The notes under the pieces: generated by a model
The model's input: only the letters and a program-made list of their open reading frames with translations
What the model was told of the DNA's origin: nothing
Databases searched by the model: none
Made by a program: the position numbers and the translations under genes
Shown: in pieces, positions 11,801 to 25,115 of the stretch
Layout: each line of letters starts with the position of its first letter
How positions within the stretch are numbered: the first letter of the stretch is position 1
Source: Filobasidium wieringae
Taxonomy: Eukaryota > Basidiomycota > Tremellomycetes > Filobasidiales > Filobasidiaceae
DNA length: 64,000 bases
Assembly: GCA_001600055.1 (NCBI GenBank)
Contig: BCIV01000020.1
Coordinates: 90,309 to 154,308, forward strand
Reading direction: 5' to 3'

Positions 11801-14800
11801 TTGGAAAGGTTGATGATTTACGTCTGAGAGGATCTTACCTGTATTACGCCAATCCTAGTCCTGACCACGTAGAATCGTTGACCTTGTTCATCCACGTGAG
11901 TCGCTATCTTAGCTTCTGAAACATACTGAACAAGGCTGCCATTCCAGCTGGACGGAGTTGTGTTTCGTGCCATTGGCTGGATTATCCGACGCTTGATGCT
12001 TATCAAGGACAATTACGCCGGCGCCTTCCTCAATTTTCAAACTACCCATGACTTTCTAACTGGATTTCATAAAACGCCTCGTCAATGGGGCGATCGGACC
12101 GGGGAACGTTACCGGCCAGGCAAGGTCAGTTAGTGTTCTTCTCAGGCTTACTAGGCGAGTGGTTGATTGTGACCTTGTATCTAAGTCTGACATCTTCGAG
12201 GTCGATCTTGAAGTTGAGATCACAAGAGGACGTACGATATTACCATGCGAGTTGTATGACTGCCAACGTGCTATCGTAATTCCTGTCCCCCGTTTGGAAA
12301 TACACTTACGGACTCATGAAGCGTACATGGGTAAGTTTAATGCTCTACGAAGAATTCCAATCTGATCCCGTGGTTGTTGAATAGAACTGATGGTCAACGC
12401 GCAACCAACTAGCTTGTTCTACCTTGATGAGTCTGTCGAGTACTTCAGGACGTCCCGAGCCTCATCGTACACTGGGAAGAGGCTACACATCGAAGGTATG
12501 TTGTTATCTGATCTGCCATCGCATCTTCTTACCCGATGTTCGAACGTTCGTAGGAGTTTCAATAAGAGCGAACCGCCTGTTCGGTCGTCCGCCCAAGAAC
12601 TCAACTTACCTCTGTCTATGGGAATTTTCTATACCAGAAGTCGGCGGCCATTGCGATCTCGAAATGATAGATGCTTTACAGATGGCCATTCCTGCTTTCA
12701 ACATGAGCTTTGGAGACTATGACAATGCCCCGCTACCGATATACATACCTCCGGCTGAGGTTGATGGTGAGTTGGGCTTGAACTGTTCGTAGTTTCTGAT
12801 TCCAGGTGTGCTGACCGAGTCGTGCTTCACCTGTTGTGACTGTTTAGCTACGTTCTATAAAGTGCTTCTGCCAAAAACGGAAGTATGTTTCTGGTCAGGA
12901 GCCGACGCTTTGAACCTCCGCCTGTCTGGTCTTTTGCTCGATTCAAATGATCGTGCTTCTAGAATCTACTCCTCGATAACAATGCTATCTATTGTCAGCA
13001 TCGATGCGGCACTATACACTGAGCTATCGTGTCATTCCATCCCCAAATACTTTCGGTTGGCGAAAGTATCGTCCGGTCTACACATCAGCTATTTCAAGTC
13101 GCCTAACGGGTGGCAAGAGAAGGCATTGTCGCAACAGATGTTCTTGCGATCGCAAGACAGGTCGACCTGCCGCGTTACCCCAATGTATGCTCCAGGGCAC
13201 GAGCAAGCAAACATTCTTCACATGGGACCTCTGTTCCTTCCTCAAGTCTATCGTTACGAAGAACGCTCCGCCAACGGCACTATGAGCCAAGAACTGGATC
13301 TTGATGTTACTGATAAGGAACAGCTCAAAAAACTGGATTATGCTGCCAGGTGAGTTCGCCGATGAAAGTGTTAAATAGATCGTCTTACCTTCTTACATCA
13401 TCAGCTTCTTAGTGAGGGAAAATCGGCCCTCGGTGTCGAACGAAAACATCCAATACGATTCGGATGGGATTTATAGGCAGACTGGAGAATCATTGTTGCG
13501 TAAGCCCAAAAGATGAGGCTTGGTCGTCAACCATTAATGCTACTTGTTAATATTCTACAGGCTCGACGTTGTTGAGCAAAATCCTGCCTGTCTATCAGAG
13601 GCAGACGCAACGGGGCGAGACAGCCTTCACATTGAAACAGCAACCTCCAGCTGGGCTTCAGGTAGACCATGTATCAGGTGCACTCCATGATCTGGTCTCG
13701 AAACCATATAGCGAGTCAGGTCCGACACCAGATCCTTACCCGTTACAAGGCTCGCCCAACAATCGACTGTCTACGGTGACAACTATCCGTCTGACAGAGA
13801 AGCTGGACATCTTTCTGGCGCCAGAAGCCCTTCTGAGTTACGGCCGGACAACTCGAATGATGACTGAAAAACAACATTCGGAAGTGGGGCGTCGACTAGA
13901 ATATTGGCTAGACGATGCGTTGGTAGCTAGTTGGCGAAAGTTCTCAGACCGACACTTACCGAAGACTAGTTCATCGGAAGTCTACAATTTGATCGGACCA
14001 AGCATTCAATTGCGAACGATAGCAGTCAGGGATCACGTCTCTCCCCTTTTAGGTTTCACTAAAGGAGAAGGAGCAGACTTTGACATAGTCGTGCTTGGTG
14101 TACAAGCTTTTCAACCATCTTTCAGATTCGTCCGCCGGAGAATTCTGTCCATAGATGGCTCTTATCAGGAGACTGTGACTTCAACGATGCGAGCCCATCA
14201 GGGTCATTGCTGTATCAGAGTGAAAGATTCCTCAAAACCGAATCCAACCATCAACATTGCCATAGAGGAAAAGGCGATAGCGGAATTAGCTTGGAGAGGG
14301 TTGTCCATCTCTTCATCTCAGCATACTTCATATACCAACTTGATAGGTCGCTTCGATTCTTTGATCGCGGATGTTGCTACGAACTCGACACCTTCGCTGC
14401 TGCTAATAGCTGAGACTTGGCTACGAGTTGTCGCTCAGTACCGAAACCTAACTAACAACGTCCCCAACTACCAGCTTCAAGCAGAGGACCTAGCGAAATT
14501 AATCGTGTATGCGGAGGACAAAGGATTAGCTGGACTACCAGCTTTCATGTATCATACTGGGTCACTACTTCGACCACCAGACACATGGATCTCTGCCCAA
14601 AACGCGACGAGCTTCAGACAGGATGTGCGGTGGAAGATACTCTCCCAGCTACGATTTTACCTCCAAGAAGCAGAACAACTTGATACGTACGCATTTGAGC
14701 GCTCGAGTCCTACTGACAGTGCCGGATTGTACCATAAAATTTGCCGGCATTTCGCCCAAGAACATGACTGGATAATCGCTCCAACAGATCTTGCTAGCTT

Positions 14801-17800
14801 GCTGGATAATCGCGTACCGGGACATCCAGCCCATTCAGCTGGTCAGTCGGAAGAATCCGGCCGAACAACCTTATCTTTCGCATGTCGGCATCTTTCCATC
14901 TCACTATATGAGTTGCAGGCTTTGGAAGGCCATCGCTTAGCTATATTGAAAGTCGAAGATATGTTGTTGCTCTCGAAGGAAATTGCTAATGGGCTTGGTG
15001 ATAAACCCATCGTAACCTATGCGATCTTATCGTCTTCGTTATACGCTGCAGCACACGTGGATGCAGTGTCGGTATTCGAGTCCAACGCAGTCTGCGTCGA
15101 AGAGTTTTTGGTCTCGCGTCGTCCTACAAGTGGCAACACTACATCTGGGGGAGGGCAGAAAAGTCCGGTCAAACGGATTGATCGAGTGGTCATGGGGGTA
15201 TCCAAGATTGAAGTCCATTTCGATGCTGAACCCATCCAGATAGTCTTCGAAATTAAACAGATGCACGCATTACTGAAGAGAAACATCACGGAACAGGACG
15301 GCTCTCAGATCACAATCGGTGTCTCAGCACCTGCTGATGCTACGTTCGAGGTAAAAAAAGTTTCCATCACTATTTGGGCCCTGGCTTCCTCTCGAAGCAA
15401 TCTGCGAATACAAGTACCAAGATCTGTACGGTTGACGTCGCTGAGTTTGGGCGGAGTGAAAGCTTCCCTTCACGACTTCGATTTGACCACTGAAGATTCT
15501 AATGGGACTGGGACAATTCTGGTCTCATACGTTTGTCTTCTGACGTGTCAAGAGCCTCAGTATCTGCATGGCATTGTGTTGGATTGGAAAGCGAAACGAT
15601 TTTCGTGAGTACCTTGCATGACTAGAATTGAATTCCACCTGTTTATCCCTTCATCGTTTCGGCATCTGTCTTACCACTTAGCTCTCTGCAACAAATCATA
15701 CAGCGCATCCACAGGAGATACACGACTAATGGCAGCAATCGGCAAGAGTCCTTGGACGGTCCTGTATTGACGCTGCCTTTCCATCGTATCACGCTATCAA
15801 TACGAAAGACATCGATACAAATGCAGGCATCGGAAAACGTTATGGCTTTCTGGTATTGCGAACCATCCCATGTTCACATACTGAATGGCCCACACAACAC
15901 ACTGTATGTAAACGGGCGCCTGATGATAGGGGCTCAGTCCTCAGGATTTGCGCGAGTTCGCCCCTTGGAGCCGGGTTCAGTCCAGCCAGAGAATCCGGAT
16001 GTAATGCTTCAGATACCAAGTATAGCAATCAAGGCAACTATCAGTCTGGTTGAGGAGCTCGTAACAGTCAAAGGCGATCTTGTCGTTGAATCGTTTTCCG
16101 GTTGCATCCAGCCATTAGTTCTGGAAAGAATTCTTCACGTTTGGACGGCCGTCAAACAGGATGTACACATCGTTCTGGATGCAGTGAGATCGGTCCAGGA
16201 ACTCCAATCTTCCAGAAGCTCAACGATGCACAGGCGTCACTTGGCACGGCAGTTTCGTTACACCTTGAATTTGCGTAGCCATGGTGTAGAAGTGGCCCTT
16301 CGATCTGCACAAACCCTTTCGACATTAACGGCCAAGACCGGGACCATCCTTGGCCAATTATCCTCTAATGGCGGACTCAGCGGTCTTCAGTGGGATGCGA
16401 ACATATCTTCACTGGAAGTTACACTAGGTCACTTGAGTTCCGAAAGACCAGCTGATCTGAAGCAAACTCGGAGATCTGCTCATATCAGATTTAGATTGCA
16501 GATTGCGCAAATGCCAGAGGTCTATGACGCGATGAAACAACATCCCATTCACCCGGCAACTATCGACATCTTCTTGTTCAACGCTCACGCCGCGCTTCAA
16601 ATTCCTGCTCTGGGAGAGTTGCACGACTTGGTGAACAGCTGGTCCAGCGATGTTCAAGCTTTACGAGCCCGACAGGAGGCGGAATGGACGCAAGTAATAA
16701 CTAAAACGGAGAAGTTCGTGCAGGCAGAAACCTCCGCCCGGCAAACAGAGGCAAATTGGTTCCAGACGAGCAGATTCATACGGATGCGCTTAACCAGCTT
16801 GGCCATTGCGATCCCTCTTCATCTCAATACGAGCACTTTGTTATCTACTGTTGGTCCTACCGTCCTCTTTACGGTAGCCAAGGTTATTGTGATCAATCAA
16901 AAAGGGGAGTCTGGCAAGATCGAGGTAATGGACGTTACGTTTCAAGTTGCAAACAGGTATAGTCTCATTATAATTTAACTATGACAGCCACCTCAGACTG
17001 ATTCACCATTCTGTAGCTTTGATCTAAACGATCGCTTCCATTACGACTCCGTGTTCCATCGCGCGCAGAACCAGATGGTGCTACCGCACACTTTGTTGCA
17101 GGTCAAGGTCATCAGCAGTGTCCAGAAGCGGGATGTGAGAATCAAGGGTATCATCAAGGGATTTGAACTGCGGATGGATCCAGAAATTGTGACCTTTGCA
17201 TTGATGCTTGAAGCTGTATGCGAGGCTGGAAAGAGTCGCATTACTGAATTGGCCAAGCAATACAGATCTGATCATCTTGGGGGAACATCAGAACCGCAAT
17301 TGAGGGATCCATCAGAGAACGCTTCAAGAACATCTTTAGGAGACGTATCTGTCGCATTTGACTTTATTAGCGGGACAGTGATGTTGCATCGAAGTGCAGC
17401 ATCCACAACTTATTCTGCTGCTGGTCAAAGGACCACCCTGGCCCTTGGGGACATCACAGACAATTTCAAGCTTCCTGGAATATCTTTGTGGATACAGGTT
17501 GGACGTGAGGCCCGACAGCTGACGCTAGAGCCCGTTCAGACGGTTCAAATCCTTGTTGTATGTGATCTTACCCATTTATCGGATTTGGAAAGTTTGTCGC
17601 CGGATTTCCTTGATACTTATCGTTTTCTCTGACCGCTCTCACAGGTTGTACACAAGAGCGAAAACCTTATCAGGCCATCGATTCTGCAGTTTATTAAGGA
17701 TATCAACAAAAAGGCGTCTCTAGGATTGGATTCGCGACGTCGCCATGTATCTCGTAACTCCGATCAACAAGGCGATTTCCTCCCTTCCGAATACATCCGT

Positions 17801-19885
17801 CCCGATACATCCAACCTTGTAAGGAGCAACAGACTCTCAACAACTCGATGGAGCGTCGCGCTGCGTATCGACCATTCGCGTATCAGGTTGACTTGCATGC
17901 CCGACTCGCCAGTGCATGCAGGCTTAGCATGGCATAGCGGTGGATTCACGGCGCAGTACGACCCACTAAAGAAGATAGTGGTCGCCTCAATCGCCGTTAC
18001 CGGCGTGGCTTTCGATGTGAGGCATGAGTGGCTCAAGGATCAGGAATGCGTCGTGGGACGAATCACCAATTTGACAGGTACTCTTGCATATAACGAACTT
18101 CACCTAGATGTACCTGCCTCTTTATCTCTCGCCATCGACACCGAAGTGTCTTTAGAGCTGAAGATGTCCCGGGCTCAGGACCTGCTGTGCTTCAAAGCGG
18201 TCTGGATTGACGGTCTGGATCTTCCCACTAGGGCTGTTGATACCGACAAAAACGAAAGCCCGACATCTACTCCGACAATAGAGATGTGTACATCTGTAGC
18301 TGACGAGTCGACCAAGCGAGGCAAAGTCGTGATGTACATACAAATCCGCCGGCTGGATTTATCAGCTGATCTGGTGGTCAGTCGGATTCACCTCCAGCTC
18401 GATTGCGGCGCACTCCGGGTCAAAAGAACATCCTTGGGCGAAAGCATCGCAATTCGATTGGATCAGCTACGCGTTGATGGTAGCGGGATAGTTTCAGGTT
18501 CTGTTTCGAACGAGCAGCTGCGCCTTAAAGCACGTCGATATCCTCGAGACATGGTTGCCCAGAACGCTACGATGTTGCACATGCAGATCAACACTTCCCA
18601 GATAGGCATACAGATAGCTCATGAGAGTCAACCGATTGCAGTACTAACGTAGGTGGGCATTGTCCAGAACTTGAACTGATAAACTGATGCTGTACTTTTT
18701 TAGCATGCTTCCAAGTACGATCTCGATTCATGATGACTGGTCAGACAACGATCTTCGCGGAATCACAGCAGACACATCACTCAGCATCAGTCTGACTTTC
18801 GAGCTTTCGCTCGGACGGGTTGATGGTTTTGTTGCTATCCTGGCGTTACCTGCACTACTGGAATCGTTTGAGCGACTAGAAAACAATTGGGATCATCAGG
18901 TAGAAAATGCAAAGGCCGAATCTGAGAGCTATCGACGATACTTCGACGGAAAACCAGACAATGCTTTCGCAGCTGTATCAATGGCAATGCAAAGATCGGC
19001 GCAACGGAAGCGGACTGACTCGTGCCCAGTCAATTTAAGAGTCATTCGTGTGATGGGGCTCAGCATGGCTAGGACCCGACTCGGAGTCTATATGTCTTCC
19101 CTCACAGATGCTGAGTTGTACCGGTTGAGCTTTGACAATCTCGTGGTTCGGTTCAAAAGGGAAACAGGACTTGACAATAATCCAATGCGCCACTTTACAG
19201 CTACAATTCGATTATTACAGCTTTATCGATATACGACAAAGCCTCCCCTCTACCGCGAGGGTGAGGCCTTATTGCCCCTGGAAGACTGGCATGACAAGGT
19301 TTCCTCCACCACTCGTTCTATGCGTGTCATTGCGATGCCAACAACGGTACGTGGAGCTGCCATATTCTTGTTAGATCACTGAAGATCGATTGCCTCACCC
19401 TCGTGTCTAGACTGCAAACATGGACTCCATAGAATATTTGGATAACCATCTTCTGGCTCATGACTTCGCTCTTGATTACGGAAACGGTAGATTGGAGGTC
19501 GATTTCCAGGTTGGAGTCTTTAAGGAAATGAGAGATACCTTGGAGATTTTTAGAAGACTGTGGGCGAGAAGGCGAGCTACTCATGTTACAGTAGGTGAAG
19601 CGCCAACCCGCTCCACTTCCTGTGACTTGACGTTGTCCAAATCGGGCGAAGTCAACGTACAAGCACCTCAGATGAACATTCTTGGTGACACTGCTCAAGA
19701 CCTGATCGGTCGTTATGGACAGACTTGGCTGGAGAGTAGTCCCCATCACACCCATCACTTCCTGATCTACGTCCTGGAACCAGGGATGAACGTGTATGTG
19801 CAATCCGCTTGTATGTATCCATCTCGATGCTGACTCCGCCATGCATTGCAGTTTACTCAAGTTGTACGACCAATTACTGGATTGA
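8836..19885 (+). CDS. CSF1: Csf1/BLTP1-type bridge-like lipid-transfer protein
   Basis: A giant, intron-rich gene for the fungal orthologue of Csf1 (KIAA1109/Tweek/BLTP1), a rod-shaped protein that moves lipids between membranes at contact sites. The probable start is ATG 8836. Exons 8962-9006 and 9064-9157 encode the N-terminal membrane anchor (LFLVEAIAIFFVVVA then FLWKSSRIHVTI). At 9222 begins the hallmark segment ESIQISPLAGRVLFKD and HVTWRFWKWKVR. After intron 9366-9429 comes GLEWFLYNRSPAFD. Later Csf1 landmarks include MIYGPWHDRQ near 10690, YGWIDIGVASG near 11070, and long exons at 13569-15608, 15752-16978, 17051-17632, 17726-18652, 18687-19382 and 19420-19810. The last short exon encodes LLKLYDQLLD with stop at 19883-19885. 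Beta-strand-rich throughout. The first intron would be only 39 nt, so the start is the weakest point. Some internal splice sites were not resolved. Confidence 0.9.
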
Positions 19886-20017
19886 GGCTACTCAATATGC
19901 ACAACAACGATCCTGGTTGTACAGTAACTATGTATCGGCATATACTCATTACAGTCGAAGGAACAGCAACCTGATACAAAATATGATGTATTACATAACG
20001 TAGAATAGAGGGTTAAG

Positions 20018-22910
20018 CTAGATGAACACGCTTTTTCCCATGGCCGACTTGATTTCATTCGATCGAGTCTGTAAAGCAGCGAAATTCTGCATTGCTTTAG
20101 TAGCTCTCTTTTCCTCTTCCTCGCTCTCTCTCAGTATCATACTCTTCTTGTCCAACGCAGCCCTGAACCTCTCCCGCAGATCCCATGAAGCAAGTCTGAT
20201 TACTTTACGCGCCTCTCGCTGCATCCGCGTTGATTGGTATTCTACGTAGTCAACGGCGCCGGTCTGTTCTGAATACGAGTCAGAAGCTGCTTGTAGCGCC
20301 TGTCGCAGTTGACGGCCAACGTTTCGAGGAATCGCAGCGGGAAGATCCTGGATGACGTAGATGGACATTGACACGATCAACACGCCGACGACCGGAGCAG
20401 CCCACTGTCGTGCAGCTCGGTGGCCCACAGCGTCGGTGAGAGCGACCATCGAGTCAAGCGCCCCTCGTAGACCTAGGGCTTTGCCCCCGAATATGGTAAA
20501 AGCTCCAGCTGCCAACGACAGGCCCTTAAGTAGCGTCAATTCGCCGTCATGACCCTCGGGTGAATGTGAACCACCTGCTAACGTCGTCTTAGCGGCTAGG
20601 ATATAATGATTGAGATCGAAGATATCGCTCGGGGAAGCGTTTGTCAAGTCTGAACGAGCTAGAAGACCCAAGCCCACGCTCGATGATCGACTCTGGGAGA
20701 TCCTTCTGGTACGGGAATTCGACTCTGATTGAGCAGATGGGAAAAGTGCTTTAGAGTTGAATATACGGACTGTCCTCTCTGCATCTGATGGCAGGTACCG
20801 GTCACCGATGATAGATAGTGCGTGAATGCTATTGGCAGTATGAGTCCTGGTCTGCTCCTCGAGCTGAGCGATCTTCACTTCAAAGCTAGTCAGCAAGGCG
20901 GTCCTGACCATAGCAGCGTAATCCCAGAGCCCCATGAAACCTGGATACGGAGGAAGGCTGATCCCACAATCAGGGGCGGTTCTGCCAGTTCCGATGGCAG
21001 ACAAAGCCAGCTTTAAGTCTCGTCTGACACGAGTGTCTATTTCTTGGCCGATAGTTTCTTCCTCTTTGTCCAACGCCTCCTCCAGACTCGAGCGGTTCTT
21101 CAGCATCGCTTGTAAGCTTGGCTTGACCCGGTTCTGATCCTGTATTGCTTTGTCTCGTGTTTCTTCCGCCACCACCGCGTTGGCACTAGACAATAACTCG
21201 ACATCCGCCAAAAGATGACAAAGATAGTTCTCGGCAGGACCTAGTTTGCTTTTAGCCCTGTTGATTAATACGAAACTTCGGAGGCTGGACTCCAAATGGT
21301 GGAAAGCCAGGTCGAGTTCTTGCTCCTGGCCTACAGCAGCAGTCGTGATGGTGTTATCGTTACATGCCTCTGATTGTCGCAATGCCACTGTAGCGCTATC
21401 GACGAAGTGTACCAGGTCCTCCCTCTCAGCCCATGTTTTTGGGCTGAGCTGTTTGATTTGCTCAAGGACTATCCGTTTACATTTTTCCTTGTCCCTGACC
21501 TCGTCGAAGCGGTTGACCACAATAAACATCCTGGCCTTTTCTTGCCCGGCTGATAAAATGAATTCCTTTGCGCTCAACGTGAAGTGATTGAAAGCAGAAA
21601 CGACGAAGATGATTACGTCAATGGTGGGGGAGCGGGTAAATGTCGAGGTAGTTGGTATGACATCCCTATTCAATCCCGGAGCATCTATCAGACTGATGTC
21701 TAGAATGCCGTTATGCAGAATGGATGGATTGGCAAGATCAGTGCTGGGAGAACGCAAATAAACTTTCAACGGTGGTGCATTGGCCGCTTGCTCGGCAACC
21801 AAGTCCGGTAGATCGCTGACGGCTTTTTTCTCAAAGGTAGCTTCGTCCTCTAGGTCATAATCCGCCTCAATGCCTTTGACCACATGGACTTGTTCTGGAA
21901 CCTGTGCCGTCTCATTTTCTTCTCCAAACACCTCCACGAATCGCCCCGTCAAAGGCTGCTGGTCGACAGGCATGACGCCCGAGGGCCATCCATCATCGTC
22001 GCGACCTCCCCTTCGAAGCAGGGCATTCACGAATGTACTTTTCCCCGCATTCAAATCCCCAGTAACCAGTACCCGACTTCTGGTCGACATGATTCGCTCC
22101 CGTATGTTCTCGAGGTGGGAGAGCGAAGATTCAATACGAGAAGAAAGCAGACGGGAGATCGAATTCCTTTCGAGTGATGACATGATGGTTCCTGCTCTCG
22201 AAGCCACGTTGTGCCCGTGCCCTAAAGACAGGTCTAACCGGAGAATGGAGAAATCGGTCATATCCTCGAGAACAGGAGTCGCACGAGAACCAAGTAAATC
22301 CGAGTCGCGAGTTGCAGTATTCCCGTTCGGAGCAAAAGTCAAGCTGCGGTGAAGAGTTTTGCGTTTAATGATGTGCGATCCAGTCCCGCAAGCGTTTGCG
22401 TTGTTTGCATCCGACTCAGCTATAACGATCTCTTGAGATTTGACCGGCTCGTCAGCAAAGGACATAGTAAGAGTTCTCTTCGGTGAAGATATGGCAGATC
22501 CTGGAACTGTTTAGTCTCAAGTCAGCGCATTGCTATCCTAACCCAAGGCGACTTGCTAGATACTTACCATGTTTGGCTGTAGCCACGTCGTGCACCATAA
22601 AGGTCGGGTACCTGATAGACCATTCTTGCTCGTTGATGTTCCTGAGGTCTCCCAAGAGATATGAGGCTGAAAGGATGGCCTGGTGCAAGCTGAGAATGAA
22701 AATGTTTTTCAGCGAATTGAATCGCAACTGGACTGTATTGCGTATGGCATACCGATCCCTTTTCTCTTCATATTCTTTGACATGGTTCGCCGCGTCGGTG
22801 CTGTCAGTTGAGTTGAGGTCAGGATGGATCAGGGCAACCGGACGGGGAGTTGTCTGCGCTCTCGCAAAGGCAGGCGATTGCAGGTGGTGGCGTTGTGGTA
22901 CCGGCTGCAT
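20018..22910 (-). CDS. FZO1: Mitofusin, outer-membrane fusion GTPase
   Basis: Dynamin-like GTPase that fuses mitochondrial outer membranes. Three exons: 22910-22753, 22689-22568 and 22506-20018. With introns of 63 and 61 nt these give an open product of 922 residues. The N-terminal part carries INEQEWSIRYP, a fungal Fzo1 feature. The G1 motif is GDLNAGKSTFVN, G3 is DAPGLN and G4 is NRFDEV. Two hydrophobic segments near the C-terminus (around LAAGAFTIFGG and VVGVLIVSMSIYVIQ) fit the membrane insertion region, followed by a heptad-like C-terminal coiled coil. The start at 22910 was chosen as the first Met before the conserved region; upstream Met codons in the same frame are possible. The Tc1 element lies about 315 bp upstream of this start. 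Confidence 0.95.
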
Positions 22911-23224
22911 GGCGCCGTAAAGACTGATACGTTTGAGATTGCTTGCTAACACGTAGCTGGTTGATTGATAAATCGAATGGTCTGTGGTTTCCTTGCGGGC
23001 CGTGAAATCAGATGAGGCGTAGCGGCCATGATCAAATGCAGGAATACAAGATCGGATTGAATCGAGTAGTCCGGAAAGCCGCGCCTTCTCGCCAAATAAA
23101 CAGAACCGCGGTGCACATGGCATGTCGACGTCATACATGTCATACTCGTAGGTTACGCGCTTACGAGGGCGCGACACGTCATCAGCTCGAGAGCTCGAGT
23201 TCGAGCTCAAATCTCCATGATCCG
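22911..23224. promoter_or_regulatory. FZO1 upstream region up to the Tc1 insertion
   Basis: About 310 bp between the FZO1 start and the left end of the Tc1 element. It contains a self-complementary cluster of GAGCTC/CTCGAG words at about 23185-23210. If the promoter extends further, it has been displaced by the transposon. Confidence 0.45.
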
Positions 23225-23268
23225 TACAACATGTCAAATTGTAAAACACTCAATAATCACTCAAATTA

Positions 23269-25115
23269 ATGATGGCTTTGGAGTTAAGTCCTTCTATACG
23301 TGGCCAAATTGTTGGCATGGTCAAAGCTGGAGTTGCACAACGCAGCGTTGCCGGTTGCCTAGGAATAAGCAAGGGGGCTGTATGGAGAGCCTTGCGCAGG
23401 GAGAACATCCATCACAGTCAGGAAAGCTTGCCCAGGATCAGGCCACCCCCCAAGCTGGACTCTAGAGACCACAGGAGACTAGCTCGAGAAATAGTAGCTC
23501 ATCCCAACAAGCCCTGGGACTACTTTGCAAGGCTCTTTCACGTTGTTACGGCAGGTTCTCGCTGTTACAGGTCTAATAGCAAACGCTACTCGCAGGTTAT
23601 CTGGATGATGGAATAAGGACCGAGTTGTTGTAACTCGGTTAGTTCTAAGCGGTGGACAAGTTATTCGACCGAATTAAAGGATTCGGTTAGAATCTGTAAG
23701 TTNNTNGAATCGAAGANNTNAGTNTNGAANGTTGATATTAATCGGTTTNGGTGAAGAACGAAGGTTGTATGAGAACAACTTAGCGAGATCCTATTGTAGT
23801 AACCTCTTCACAGTACGTCTTGAATTGGTAATTCAGTAGGTGTAAATAGAATGCGATATCGGACTTGAATCCCTTATACAATTCGGTTGACTCTGTATAG
23901 GCGATTCAATCCCTAACTATATATACTAAACGGAAACACTGCGAGGCCACAAACAAGGAAAAGAGAGCGATACCACCACGAGTCGTCTAAGTTGTTTTTG
24001 CTAGATTCGGTTGAATCCTATTTTATGTTTATGGAACCGAAAAGAGAGAGCGAGCCGGATAGAGAAATAATTGATAGGTTGTAGACGGATTCGGTTGAAC
24101 CTTGTAGGGAACAACCGAACATGGATGGGTATCTTCTTTGTTGGTTCGAGGTTCTCGGTGGATCACCTTGTTTGACGGAATAGGAGATGGCGTTTCGTGT
24201 TGTACAAACAATCCGCGGTACGAGCGTATTCGGCCGGCTTTCCCGGAGATTCGGTTGAAACGGAATCGAACCGAAACGGGGTGGTAGTTCGGTTGGTTGA
24301 GCGAGATTCTACTTGAACGATGTCTTGATGAATCAGTTGTAACACACGTGTCACCTAATACAATCAGGAGGATTGCGCATTCAATCGGCTTTCACAAAAG
24401 AATCAGGCGCCGCAAGCCTTACATATCGCCCAAGAAAATTGCCAAGAGACGTCAGTGGGAGATAGAGAACAGAGATCAGGACTGGAGGCGCATCATCTTC
24501 ACTGATGAGTCGATGCTTGAGATGGGGGAGGATTTTCGAAGACAGTGGACTATCAGGAGAGCAGGGGAGCAGTACCTTGCGCCACACCTTCAGCGTACTT
24601 TCAGGTCTTCTAGGAAGGGTCTGATGGTGTGGGGTGCGATAGCTTATGGCAAGAAGTTTGATCTGGTACGAATTACACCCTTTAGAGGGGAGGACTTTGG
24701 TGAAGGCAAAACCTTGAACGGCGACAAATACATCAGGATGATACTCAGCGGACCCCTTAAACGAGCTGCAAAGGCACATAAGAATGCCAGATGGAGGGAT
24801 GTACTTGTGGTGGAGGATGGGGCACCAGCCCATACCTGTAAGAAGGCAAGGGTCACACGGGAGCAACTGGGTATTGTCAACCTCACCCATCCCCCTGCCT
24901 CTCCCGACTTAAATCCCATTGAGAACGTATGGCACCACCTCAAGATGAAGGTTTCCCGACTCCCAAGGAAGGCTACAACCCTGGAACAACTTTGGGAACA
25001 AGTGCAAGAAGCATGGAGGGACATAGACCAGGATTTTATTAACCACCTCATTGATTCTATGCCAGAAAGAGTGTCTGAGGTCCGAAAATCACGAGGGGAG
25101 ATAACTCAATTCTGA
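23269..25115 (+). pseudogene. Tc1/mariner transposase, disrupted by LTR insertion
   Basis: Two coding blocks, 23269-23543 and 24350-25115, flank the solo LTR. Leaving out the LTR and one copy of its CACGT duplication gives 1041 nt in a single frame (346 residues), joining as RLFHVSPNTIRR across the junction. The N-terminus holds the paired-type helix-turn-helix DNA-binding domain. The C-terminal block holds the catalytic triad: FTDESM (Asp), VVEDGAPAHT (Asp) and PDLNPIENVW (Glu), with 34 residues between the second Asp and the Glu (DD34E). No other stop or frameshift is visible, so the gene was probably intact when the LTR element landed. Confidence 0.93.
23544..24344 (+). repeat. Solo LTR with 5-bp target duplication CACGT
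   Basis: Starts TGTTACGG and ends GTAACA, with short inverted ends, 801 bp. It is bounded by CACGT at 23539-23543 and again at 24345-24349. It has a TATA-like CTATATATACT near 23917. It contains no coding region; the open frames across it are shadows shared with the copy at 53902. Ten N bases cluster at 23703-23749. The structure shows a retrotransposon that inserted into the transposase gene and then recombined between its LTRs. Confidence 0.95.

Noticed and set aside
19327..19860. A 177-codon minus-strand open frame
   Set aside because: It is antisense to the last exons of CSF1, whose plus-strand translation matches the family.
21870..22352. A 160-codon plus-strand open frame
   Set aside because: Antisense to the FZO1 GTPase domain and without resemblance to any protein.
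23950..24354. Open frames across the LTR at 23.5 kb, repeated in the LTR at 54 kb
   Set aside because: The same frames appear in both LTR copies, have no start context or domain, and lie inside sequence bounded by exact target duplications. They are shadows of the repeat.
24381..25051. Two long minus-strand frames in the transposase region
   Set aside because: They mirror the DD34E catalytic domain on the plus strand, which has clear motifs.
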